From the NCBI GenBank assembly GCA_030063045.1, contig JAQSEB010000090.1, positions 558,001-622,000 of the forward strand: a stretch of DNA of 64,000 nt, given 5' to 3'. The stretch's first letter is position 1, and each line of letters opens with the position of its first letter. The stretch comes from Pratylenchus scribneri. Lineage: Eukaryota; Nematoda; Chromadorea; Rhabditida; Pratylenchidae. Shown here piece by piece: positions 54,440 to 64,000 of the stretch. The position numbers and the translations under genes were made by a program. The notes under the pieces were generated by a model. It did not search any database and was not told the origin of the DNA. It saw only the letters and a program-made list of their open reading frames with translations.

Positions 54440-57400
54440 TTAATATTTAATAACCAGAGGCGGATATGTCCATTGACCAGAAATAAGTCGATGAATGGAG
54501 CCAATTGGGGACATATGCGAGACGACCACAATATGCTCTGCAAAAAATTGTTTAAAAAAGAGGCAAAAAATAATTAATTCCATTTTTCAAACTATTTTTA
54601 CTATTTCTATTGTCTCATTTTAGATAATTGCGAAAAAAAAATATTAAAATAATTTAAATTTAATAACCAACCGGCCGTTTCTTCCCCAGGCCAAAGCCAT
54701 TGAATAGTATTGTTGCTGCTGCTCTTTCCAATTTTACGCTTTTTCGTCGCAGTATTTGAATTAGAGCCTTCACGATAATTTTTCAGAATATAGTCAAGTG
54801 TTTTGCCCATACGGTCAGCAGAATCATCCTCATTTTCCGTGGCCCCTTCCTTGAAAAAATTTTTAATTTTAAATATTTTAATACAATTTTAAGTGTCTTA
54901 ATAAGCTTGAAATTTTCACCATTATTAGCATTAAATCAAACTGTTCTATTATTTAAAAGAAATGAAATTATTTAAGTTAATTCCATATTAAAATTTTTTC
55001 TAAAATTTTGTAAACTTCTAATACAATAATATATCATTGAGTTTATTAATTTAAATTTATAAATTATTTAAAATTTTTACTAATAATTTTATTATTACCA
55101 TCGTATAATTAATTATATACATTTAAACATATTAATAAGAATATTGTAATTACTATCATTAAATTAATTATATACATAAAAATATATTAATATGATTAAT
55201 TTTATAATTTATTATAACATTTACTAATATTTATTATTACTATCTATTATATTTATTAAAATATAATTTATTAAAATTATTATGGGATATAATATTTTTA
55301 TGTAAAAATAAAATGCAAACTTTTTCCATAGGCAAAATAATTTTTTCTTCCGCAAATTCCGGTGTCCTTTTGTCCGCTTTTTCGCCATTTTTCAAAATTT
55401 TTGTGTAAAGGGAACTGTATGTACAATCCAACTTTGAGAATTTTTCCACTTTTTGTAATTCTTCACAACTTTCATAGGATGGTACTTTTGGAAGGCATTT
55501 GTCCAAACGCTGAAAATAAAATTTTTAAATAAAAAAATTTTTGGTAAAAATTAATTATAAAATTAAATAAAAATTAATTGAAATTAAATTCAAGAAAATA
55601 GGCCAACCTCTATTAGGCCAGGTTCCAATTTTATCTTCAAATCCTCTCTTTTGCTCAATAAACCGTGTGCGGTTTCCACGGTTCGCTCCAATGGCGAGGC
55701 AAAAATATGACTTATTGGAATATGTTCAAAGCTAAATAAATACAATTAATATAATAATTTTAGAAAATTTAATAAGATAAAATTAATATAAATTAATTAT
55801 TAATTTTCAATAAAGCACTATTATTTTTAACGAAAATCACTTAGATGTTTATCTATCCCTGAAAACAATATTTGATTATCCCCGTTAACGTTTACCATTT
55901 AGAATTTTTGGGTAGCTTCAAATAATTTTGTTGAGAAAAAAATTAATTTTTCTTAAATAAAATTTTTAAAAATTTTTATTTAGATGGTGACGACGATGGC
56001 TTAAATTATGACAGCCGTCGGTATGATTGCCATTCCCCATCCCACCCGTAAAAAATATTTTAAATTAATAAAATAAATTTGACTACCAAATTCAGAAAAG
56101 TCTCCTCTATTTTGTTACTAAAAAAACTTTTTGAAGGTGTCCAAAAATTCTATTCCTTTTATATCCGAGGCATCAAATCGATTTGTATAAATGTAGCTTT
56201 ATTTCTACCAACAATAAAAATTTTCCCGAAATATGTCTCTTCTGAACTCGGACAATCTTTTTTGATCCCCTAAACTTACACATGGCCAAGCAGTTCGGCT
56301 TGTTGCCGGCCTCGTGGCGACAGCGGGCTATTGTCATAAAAGAATTTTCGATTTTCATATTTATAGAATATGTCGCTCTGTGTTCGCCTATTTCCTTTGT
56401 ATTTGGGATCCGCCATGTCCAACCTATGCGCATGCCGTACAACCCAAAGAACTCGTCGAACTTTTGGCATTCTTTTTTGCCATAAATGAGAGTTTGCCTT
56501 TTGTTTTGATGCCATAATTTTGATTCCCTTCAAATTGTTCAACAATGGTTTTTTGACTGTATCGATGAAAACATCGTATTCGACAAGTTCTTCCGGTTCA
56601 ACTTCTTCTTTTTTGGCAATTAACCAGTGCAAATTTATGGCAGTATTATGCAAATAATTTGGCATCGGTTTATAGTTTGGCGCAAAATGCTGTTATTATA
56701 AATTGATTAAATTATAATTGTATTTTTGTTAATTAAATGTAAGACAGAACAAAACCCATTAAATTTTATTATAAGATTATAAATTATAGATACAATTTCA
56801 TAAATAAAGCTTTCCAATTTGTCAATTTCAATCTATCGGTAAATATAGGGAATTAGTAAATTCCGGGGGTCTTTCCAAATTGCTGGGTCGGTAAATTTTT
56901 GGATCTCGCTTTTTAATTTTCGTTCAGTCTCGAGAGTAGGCTCATTCGACTCGTCATGGTTTATAAACTTTATGGAATTTCTTTTTCAGACCGAGAATAA
57001 TGTTAGGGTTAGATCTACGGTTATGGTGTCGGAGGCAGGATAGGAATTTAGCGAAAAAGTGTTACCTGTTAACTAATCAAACTCCAAATGGTCTAAAATT
57101 GGAATTTCATATAGTAAATCGATCAAGCTGAATCGAATGAGACTACTTTCGGGTTTGCACTCTGTATGATATCTAGAAACCAAGATTCCCGAAATTTATA
57201 ATCTAGCAACTTGACAAATCCCGAATTTATCAATTCCCAATATTTATCGCAACATTTATAAAAACTAAAAAAATATTTATTTTATTAAAAAATTTATTTA
57301 ATTGTCGAAGCCTTTGTCTCTATTTTAGCCAATATTTATTGATTTGAAAACCCTTCAATCCATATATATTGATTAGTTATAATTCTCCATAAGCTTTTTA

Positions 57401-58885
57401 AATATAATTTTTAGCATTCTAGTTTTTATGCAATTTTTCATAATAATACCAATTTTAATTTTCATAATTATTAAATAAATATATTACATTAATTGTGTTC
57501 AAAAATTCATGTCGATTTGACAATTCAGCAGCGATCAGAAAATATAAATATTTTACAGCCGATGCCAAACTATAAGCGGTCAAACGCCAATTATACAAAT
57601 CTTTATTCAATTTGACAATTCCATTCTTTTTATTTCTCTCAATTATTTTTTGATATTCATTTTCCATTTTTGCTTTATGTTTAGCAATCCATTCATTTTT
57701 GGTTATAAATTTTGCATGTAATTCTTTGATTTTGCTCAAATCATGTATTTCATGAAAATGTTTCTAAAATTATATAAAAAAATATTAAATAGATTTTAAT
57801 TTTTAGTCAATTTTTAATCTGAAAAATTAATATATTTTTTTCCTTAAATTAAAAATAAATTATTTTGAAAATTTAAATTATTCATTTATTCTTTTTTTTC
57901 GATTAATTACATGTTATTTTATTTTCTATTTTTTGCCTAATTACCTCATTTAAGCATTTGTCAAAAAAGTCATCAATTTTGAAATACGGTTCAAATTGAA
58001 AATATCCATAAGTCTCTGTAAATAAAATTTTTATATAATTTGTAATTTTAAAAATGAGATAGATATAATGTGTTTTAAAGAATCAATTTTTTGTAACTAA
58101 AATTATTATAATTATTAAATTAATTAAGAATGCCATCCATAATTGTTGATCTCAATTATTTCTAATTTTTTATGCTAATAAGCATGTTAAACCAATGGCA
58201 ATTAAATTTTGGAATCGGGGGATGACATCTATTTCCGATTTATTTTGTTTCGGTCTGGAATTTCGGTCATTTTTGGGATTGAAATTTCGATTTTCCGAAT
58301 ATTTTTCTTCCTCCGAAATTTCGAATCGAAAAATTTTGGATCCAATGAAATTTCGAATTTCAAAAATTTAGAACCCATCGAAATTTCGATTTCGGAACAT
58401 TTTTGACCTTCAGAAATTGAATTTTTGATTTTTGAAAAATTTTCGATTCTCTTAAATTTCGTTCGAAAAGTTTTTGACGCTCCAAAATTTCAATTTTGGA
58501 TTTTTTTGAAAAATCCATGTCATTACTGGTTGGAATATTCTAAAATATGAATAAAAATATGTTTATATTATATTAGCGTTGAAAATATATATATGTAATT
58601 TTTCAATTTAATATTGATCTCTTTATGAATTTTTTACAAATATTTCTAAAATTCAAAAACAGATTCACCATGCGGTTTCATGATTGAAATTCCTTGATGA
58701 ATAAATTTTTGATGGCAATTTACCAATGCTCCAATTGCATCCACCGAGATTTCATTAGCATTTACGCGTGAAAATACTAATTAAATTATTTGTAAAAATT
58801 TTAATTATTTAAAATTATTACTTGTAAATGTACAAATTATCATCAAGAAAAATTGATAGGAATATTTTTTGGTGATTTTAGCCAT
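54440..58885 (-). CDS. Secreted histidine-phosphatase-family protein
   Basis: Nine exons: 58885-58822, 58776-58669, 58015-57945, 57763-57488, 56689-56280, 55731-55608, 55509-55321, 54849-54672 and 54537-54440. All are in phase, giving 505 aa. The N-terminus is a signal peptide (MAKITKKYSYQFFLMIICTF, to about residue 28), followed by about 200 residues I cannot assign. The phosphatase part has the RHG-type motif VVRHAHRLD (His259), NSPLSPRGRQQAELLG, FASPLERTVETA (320-330) and the second catalytic His in VVVSHMSPIG (His481), as in the phosphoglycerate-mutase-like superfamily. The first motif has RHAH where RHGE/RHGQ is usual. It stops soon after the second His (QWTYPPLVIKY), shorter than usual; a final exon may be missing where an element and minisatellite follow. 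It is possible that two genes are joined here. Confidence 0.78.
56830..57260. mobile_element. Foldback MITE family R, copy 2
   Basis: Degraded relative of 52170-52580 (tatcggtaaatatagggaat, gagtaggctcattcgactcg, tagaaaccaagattcccgaa, aatatttatcgcaac). It occupies the intron between exons 4 and 5 of the phosphatase gene. The core has a single gttagggttag motif. Confidence 0.75.
58220..58520. repeat. Degenerate gaaatttcga repeats
   Basis: An intronic stretch dense in gaaatttcgattttcgg-like words on both strands, irregular spacing. Low-complexity repeat inside the phosphatase gene. Confidence 0.5.
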
Positions 58886-58958
58886 TGCAATATTTTTTGA
58901 ATTTTTTCGAATGAAATATTTTTTAATTTTAATGTAATTTTTAAACAAATTTTATTTT

Positions 58959-59180
58959 ATGTATAATGATCGAATTTTGTGGTTTATAATAATTTTATTT
59001 ATTCAAACAATTTCCCTTCCCTTTTTGGAATTGATGAAGGCAAATTGGGTATTTTGCGCATTATTCTTTCCCATTTTGCCGGAACCCCGCTGCTGTTTTG
59101 CCTTTTCAAAAATTAAGCGAAACGGTTATACATATATGATCGAGATAGATGATTCGAAATTTTATCCATGGATGATTTAA
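58959..59180 (+). CDS. Possible small secreted protein
   Basis: A 73-codon single-exon frame starts MYNDRILWFIIILFIQTISL, which would make a signal peptide, and ends YTYMIEIDDSKFYPWMI. It is divergent from the phosphatase gene, 74 bp apart. A similar EIDDSK ending occurs in a minus-strand exon-like stretch at 61917-61856. Weak evidence. Confidence 0.3.
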   Translation: MYNDRILWFIIILFIQTISLPFLELMKANWVFCALFFPILPEPRCCFAFSKIKRNGYTYMIEIDDSKFYPWMI

Positions 59181-59189
59181 GGAAGGAAG

Positions 59190-59565
59190 GAATTGAGGCA
59201 GAAAAAGGGGATGGACGTAAGTGCAATTTTTCCTTAACGCATGATTTATTTTTTATTTTAGAAAATATTTATTAAATTAAATAAATTCATTTAAAATGCT
59301 CATTATAACATTTTTATTGATTTCAATGGAATTTTAAGTTTTTTTTAAATATTCGTCCAATTTGTTTTTACTTTTCTATTTTAATTTTTTTTTTTGATAG
59401 ACCATCCGGCAGAGTTTCAAAAATTTTTACATTATATGGAAAATTCAAAGGAATTTTTTCATTTTTAAAGTCTAGGGTCGTCCAAAACAACTTAAGTGCA
59501 ACCACTGCTATTACTCTTTTCTACTTCCTTTTTTCATTCGGACAATATAATCAAAACAAGTGCTA
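59190..59565. other. Intergenic sequence
   Basis: AT-rich, nothing recognised. Confidence 0.4.
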
Positions 59566-59569
59566 TTGC

Positions 59570-59960
59570 TATGTCGATTCCTCAATAGTGCAAATGTGAA
59601 TGTTTTTGACTTCTAATAAATCAGAAACCGGTTTTGCAACCACAAACCTTATATCATTTTATATATCTCATCGAGACACATCGAATTGTATATAATTTGT
59701 CAAGTTTTGGTCCAAAATTAAAGTGTTTAATACCAAAAAAATGGAAAAATGCTTTAAACGATTTAATACCCTCCAATTTTGATTAACTATTACAAATTAT
59801 ATATCAATCGATGCGTCTCGATGAGATCTACAAATTAGTATAAGGTATGTAGGGTCTAAAATCGGTTTCTGATTTATTAGAAGTCCAAAACCCAAACCCC
59901 ACATTTGCACTATTGAGGAATCGCCCACATTTGCATTGCACTGCCTTTTGTTTATTGAGG
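59570..59960. mobile_element. Foldback MITE family T, copy 3
   Basis: tcgattcctcaatagtgcaa and gtttttgacttctaataaat are matched inverted at 59870-59960 (tttattagaagtccaaaac, ttgcactattgaggaatcg). Inner arms tctcatcgagacacatcgaa / gatgcgtctcgatgagatc. It has an extra nested repeat of the terminal motif on the right. Confidence 0.8.
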
Positions 59961-60047
59961 AATCGACCATGTACGATCAAAAACAAAATATAGAATGATG
60001 TTAATAAAAATAAACAAAATAAAAATGGTTGAAATAATGTATTCTGA

Positions 60048-61750
60048 TTAAATCAAATTTTTAATTAATTTATAATCCTCTTCATTATCCTCATATGGTT
60101 TCATATCAATTTGTGGATTGGGAAGCTGTATCAGTTTTGATATTCCAAATCCGGAGCCAAGTGGTTGACCGGTAAAATACACTGTCAAGATTATAAGTGG
60201 CTAAAATTTTGATATTATTATTAAATTTATTAAAAAACCTACAAATAAAATGAAGGCAAAAATTTTATATAAAATTCCAGGGTCATTTTCATGGTTATCA
60301 TCAAGAAAGGAAAAGCCGAAAAAACCCATATAATAGACGAAGAAAAAGAACAGATAAGCCATGCACAAAGATGGATAAAATAAATTTCCCTGCCAAGAAA
60401 AATGATATAAAATGATTTTTAAAAAACAAAACATTTTGATTACAAAATTAAATTTTCTAAAACATAGATTTTTTAAAAATTTTAAATTTTCCAAAAACAT
60501 TGATTTTTTAAAACTTTAGATTTTAAAAAACATTGATTTTTAAAAAATTTTAATTGATTTTTAAAATTTTAGATTGTACAAAAATAATTAATTTTTTTAA
60601 AAACATTTAATTTTCAAAAATTTTTATTTTAACAAAAAATTGAATTTTCGAAATTTTCAAATTATCCAAAAAAAATTGATTTTTTAAATTTAAAATTATC
60701 AAAAAAAACATTATTTTTAAAAGTCAATTTTGGATTTATTAATTATTAATTTTTTATTATCGAATTTAACCGTACAATTGCTTCTGCTTGCAATCCAGTC
60801 TGATGGAAATGGTAAAGATAGAAAATCCACATAATAGTCATATACCCAGTAATAATAAACGATATATGGAGAAATCTGGCAAAATTAATAATTAAATTTT
60901 CGAATTAATTTCGGCTCTTTTTGGAATGTTTTATTACCGGCAAATTTGTGGCCATTTTGGTCAAGCCAAATTTGCAAATAGAATTTCTAAAAAAAAAAAA
61001 ACAGCTTACTTCCAATCATATGTTCCATTTTGCCAGAAATAAATGAGGGCAATATTCCAAAATAATATTGCTGTCCAAAAAATCTGTAAAATTATACAAT
61101 ATTTCAAACTTTTTCATTGTTTATTAATGTCCTAAATCTAATCATTAGAAAGTTGGGTACTTATTTATTATTTTCCACCAGATTTTAGGTCAACTGGGAA
61201 AAGGTAAAGGTAATCCCATAAATTGATTATCAGACATAGGATTTGGGTCATCTAGAAATGGGCGATAGGATATCATTTCACGCATCCGTAATCCTAATCC
61301 TAATAACCCATATAAGAAAGGACCCTTCATTTCAAAAACATGCTTCTGATGGTAGATAATACCTAAGTACCGAATATTTGGTAGGCAAAACTTAAATTAT
61401 ACGTAGGAATAAAAATAAATTTGACATTTTTCGGATCAATTCCCTTTATTATTTTTTATGTTTAAAAATAACAAAAAATTGCATTGTCAATATATAATAC
61501 ATACGCATGTATGGAAATGCCATCGGAACATTCCAGTCTTGCCAGTATAGATTTTCAACCATAATCGATAATAGGACAGTGTGTCTCGAAGAAACATTTG
61601 GCGATGCAATTCCGATCGACTCAATGGCCTTTCTTTGGCCAATGCATCCAATTGGGCCAATTCGCGTTCCGCTTCGCCATCGACTGCCAAATATTCTCCA
61701 TTATTTTGATAAAATAAATAGGAACGGGATAAAGCAAAAAAATTGCACAT
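60048..61750 (-). CDS. Four-pass membrane protein, paralogue 1
   Basis: Five exons, 61750-61505, 61083-61010, 60875-60776, 60389-60243 and 60200-60048, encode 239 aa. The first about 80 residues are cytosol-like and conserved with paralogue 2 (FALSRSYLFYQNNGEYLAVD, ERPLSRSELHRQMF, RDTLSYYRLWLKIYTGKTG). Then come four hydrophobic segments: exon 2 (AILFWNIALIYFW), exon 3 (FIITGYMTIMWIFYLY), exon 4 (CMAYLFFFFVYYMGFF) and the exon 4/5 junction. A conserved acidic tail (LGSGFGISKL, LPNPQIDMKPYEDNEEDYK) ends the protein. No enzyme motif seen; I do not recognise the family. Intron 1 (421 bp) is swollen by an inverted-repeat element, while the same intron in paralogue 2 is about 50 bp. Confidence 0.8.
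61150..61395. mobile_element. Foldback element in intron 1
   Basis: gggtacttatttattatttt / aatacctaagtaccg ends and acccttcat inner text, with a core atccgtaatcctaatcctaa. Same broad family as 37680-37905. Absent from the paralogous intron at 63358-63408, so inserted after the duplication or lost there. Confidence 0.7.
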
Positions 61751-62585
61751 TTTTTAGCTAAAATTATTTAAGGAATTTTAGTCTATAAAATTTTGGTGAA
61801 AATTTAGATTCAATTTTTGATTAAATAAATAGTCAATTTAAAAAGAGCTCTTAAGAAGGAATAGGCACTGTGATGCCGATTTTAATTTTGGAATCATCAA
61901 TTTCAATAATCCTCATTAGTCAATTATTTATCACTCAAATTATTTTATGTAATGGATGAAAAAATTGAATACATCAAATATTTAACCTGAAAAATAAAAA
62001 ATATATTGTCATTTTTAAGCAAACATTTTAAATATATATACAATTCAAAAATAAATTGCAATATAAATTCAAAGGAAAAAAATTATTTATCTTTTATTAT
62101 GTTTAATTTTATTTTATATCGACAATAAAAAATTTTCAATTATTCATTATTGTATATTCGAATAAGACGATTCATAATCTTCAACCATCAAACACAATGT
62201 ATTCCATGTAAATGATCCTAAAAAGCAAATTATTAGCAAATTAAAAGTATTTTTATTTTTTTTAAATAAGCCGAATTAAAAGTAATGGTTTTGGGATATT
62301 TCGCTTCATAACTTTATTAATCCTCAAAATTGTGGAAAATTTAATGGAATAATTGTAGAGAATTTGAAGATTTTAAAATTATAAAATAGATATAGAAATT
62401 AAATTTAAAAGATATGGCCATCAAGATTTAATTGAGCTTTCTGTCCTTATTTTTATTTAATCAGCTCTATTTTTATAATTAGCCAAATTCAATGTTACAA
62501 TATTTAGCTAAATAACTTCTCACGTCTCATTTCGTGTGTAAGTAGTTTAAATTTACTTTTTCAAAAAAATTAAACTCCATAATAA
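61751..62585. other. Spacer with two exon-like minus ends
   Basis: Minus-strand terminal-exon-like stretches lie at about 62221-62152 (after ctttttag; FTWNTLCLMVEDYESSYSN, stop) and 61917-61856 (MRIIEIDDSKIKIGITVPIP, stop). No starts or signal peptides found. Otherwise AT-rich without a gene. Confidence 0.3.
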
Positions 62586-62589
62586 TTTT

Positions 62590-63654
62590 CTATTTAACCT
62601 TATTTTCCTCCGTATCCTCATATGGCTCGATGTCTATTTGAGGATTAGGAAGTTCATCGAGTTCAGAGAGTCCGAATCCATATAATGATTGATTGGCGAA
62701 ATCAAGTGTGATGAACAAGAAAAAACTAAAATATGATTGGTGTTGAATATTTGTAAAAAATTAAACATACCCTAAAATTAATGGAATAAATTTATAGATA
62801 ATTCCAATAGAATCGCTAGAAACAAATAAGAAGAATATAAAATAATAGAAGTACATTAAAATTTGATAAACAATACATAAAAATGGTAAAATTCTGTTTC
62901 CCTGAAAAATTCGAATTGTTATAAAAATTAATAAAAAAAGAAATTACTTACAATTGCTACAGCTTGTAATCCTGTTTTATAAAAAACATATAGAAATTTG
63001 AACCAAAAAATGCAAATGAATTCATTAAAAATCAACGAAATTTTGCGTATTCTGTTGTTAATTTTTAAAAGTAGAAAAAAAAATTTAAAAGATGTAATTG
63101 TTATAGAAGGTAGAAGCAATAATTTTGGTTTCATTTGAAAGATTGTCTTTTTTTTTAAAATTAAAAATCAATTCATGTGTTTTTTTAGCTCATTGATATT
63201 TTTCCTTTAAGAATTGATTAAAAAATATTTGGTTGTAAGGGTCCACATTTTAAGAGCTCTTAAATTTTTTCTGGACTACTTACGGCCAATCATCCATTTC
63301 TAATTGCCAGATCGAAGCAATAAGAAGTTGACAAAGAAAAATTATTGCCCAAAAAATCTGTATCGAAATGATTTGTGTCTATAAAAATTTGCATATTCTA
63401 ATTCATACGCATATTTGACAATGCCATAGCCACATTCCAGTCTTGCCAGTAAAGATTTGCAACCACAACCGATAATAGGCCAATGTATCCCGAAGCCACA
63501 TTTGTCGATGCCATTCCGGTCGACTCAATGGCCTTTCCTTGGCCAATTCATCAAATTGAATCAACTCTTTTTGCGCTTCACCATCCGTGGCCAAAAATGT
63601 ACCATTATTTTTATAAAAGTCATAAGAGCGAGTTAATGCAAAATAATTACCCAT
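62590..63654 (-). CDS. Four-pass membrane protein, paralogue 2
   Basis: Five exons, 63654-63409, 63357-63284, 63051-62952, 62901-62771 and 62725-62590, encode 228 aa. The first three exons have exactly the same lengths (246, 74, 100) as in paralogue 1. The N-terminal region is highly conserved (FALTRSYDFYKNNGTFLATD, RPLSRPEWHRQMW, RDTLAYYRLWLQIFTGKTG) and the tail shares YGFGLSELDELPNPQIDIEP. The membrane segments have diverged much more. The tandem same-strand arrangement indicates local duplication. Function not recognised. Confidence 0.8.
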
Positions 63655-64000
63655 ATTTTATATCTAAATTAATTTTTCATTATGCAAATAATTTAATCAA
63701 TCTTATTAATATCAAAATGTTCTATGGAAACAATTTAATAGAATGGCACGAATTATTTATTAATTGGCCAATGCACAAATTTTGGTGAAATAAAATGTGC
63801 TCAAAACATTTTTATTATTATAACCAATAATAAATACCCTTTTTCTTAAGGCAGAAAAAATTGTATAAATTATCTATTAAAGCAATCCAAAGGACAAAAT
63901 TCTTTGCCCCTTCTGCCGCCTTCCCAACAAATGCTGCATTTTTCTAGAAATTGGCTCATTCTTCATTCATTACGCATCTACCTATTTTACTTATTAGCAT
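63655..64000. other. 5' flank, window edge
   Basis: AT-rich up to about 63880, then a GC-richer patch (ccccttctgccgccttccca). No gene identified. Confidence 0.35.

Noticed and set aside
1..64000. tRNA, rRNA and spliced-leader genes
   Set aside because: I found no paired stems with tRNA A- and B-box text and no rRNA or SL-like sequence. A covariance-model scan would be decisive.

Overview
The window looks like AT-rich nuclear DNA of a nematode, most likely a plant-parasitic tylenchid of the Meloidogyne type. This is inferred from about 40-60 bp introns with strong ttttcag acceptors, arrays of secreted multi-exon genes, a secreted SPRY-domain protein of the SPRYSEC kind, an F-box protein, a PDK1-like kinase, satellite DNA and many short inverted-repeat transposons. 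No species can be fixed from the sequence alone. Almost all genes are split into small exons, so the models below were assembled by hand from splice sites, exon phases and comparison between paralogues.

Layout. 1-7165 is satellite DNA: a 154/164-bp monomer (partly a 308/317-bp dimer) interleaved with a 318-bp repeat. 7.7-32.3 kb is an array of two secreted-protein families. Plus-strand family 1 has members at 7759, 10120, 13761, 16730 and 20169 plus a relic at 18775. Full members have a signal peptide, eight conserved cysteines, a Thr- or Pro/Lys-rich stalk and a hydrophobic C-terminus; two members are short and Lys-rich. Minus-strand family 2 has full genes at 25573-22496 and 31932-26811 plus two broken copies. 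These have a signal peptide, a Pro-rich region made of many tiny exons and Gly/Ala-rich hydrophobic C-terminal domains. The families lie tail to tail in repeated units, with family-specific minisatellites, conserved 5' flanks and, in family 1, a conserved 3' UTR.

32.4-43.5 kb is dominated by inverted-repeat elements, with a possible peptide precursor (36.7-37.4 kb), a 168-aa secreted Cys-containing ORF (39.5-40.0 kb) and a PDK1-like kinase (43538-40856). 44.4-50.6 kb holds a secreted SPRY gene (minus) and an F-box gene (plus). 51-54.4 kb has orphan terminal exons and a 21-bp minisatellite. 54.4-58.9 kb is a secreted histidine-phosphatase-family gene (minus). 60.0-63.7 kb is a tandem pair of four-pass membrane proteins (minus).

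The most unusual content is the paired secreted-gene array. It shows tandem duplication of a phase-symmetric exon, an intron made almost wholly of two inverted-repeat elements, a transposon with its 8-bp target duplication inside an intron of a Cys-rich gene, and a 3' UTR element kept in every family-1 copy.
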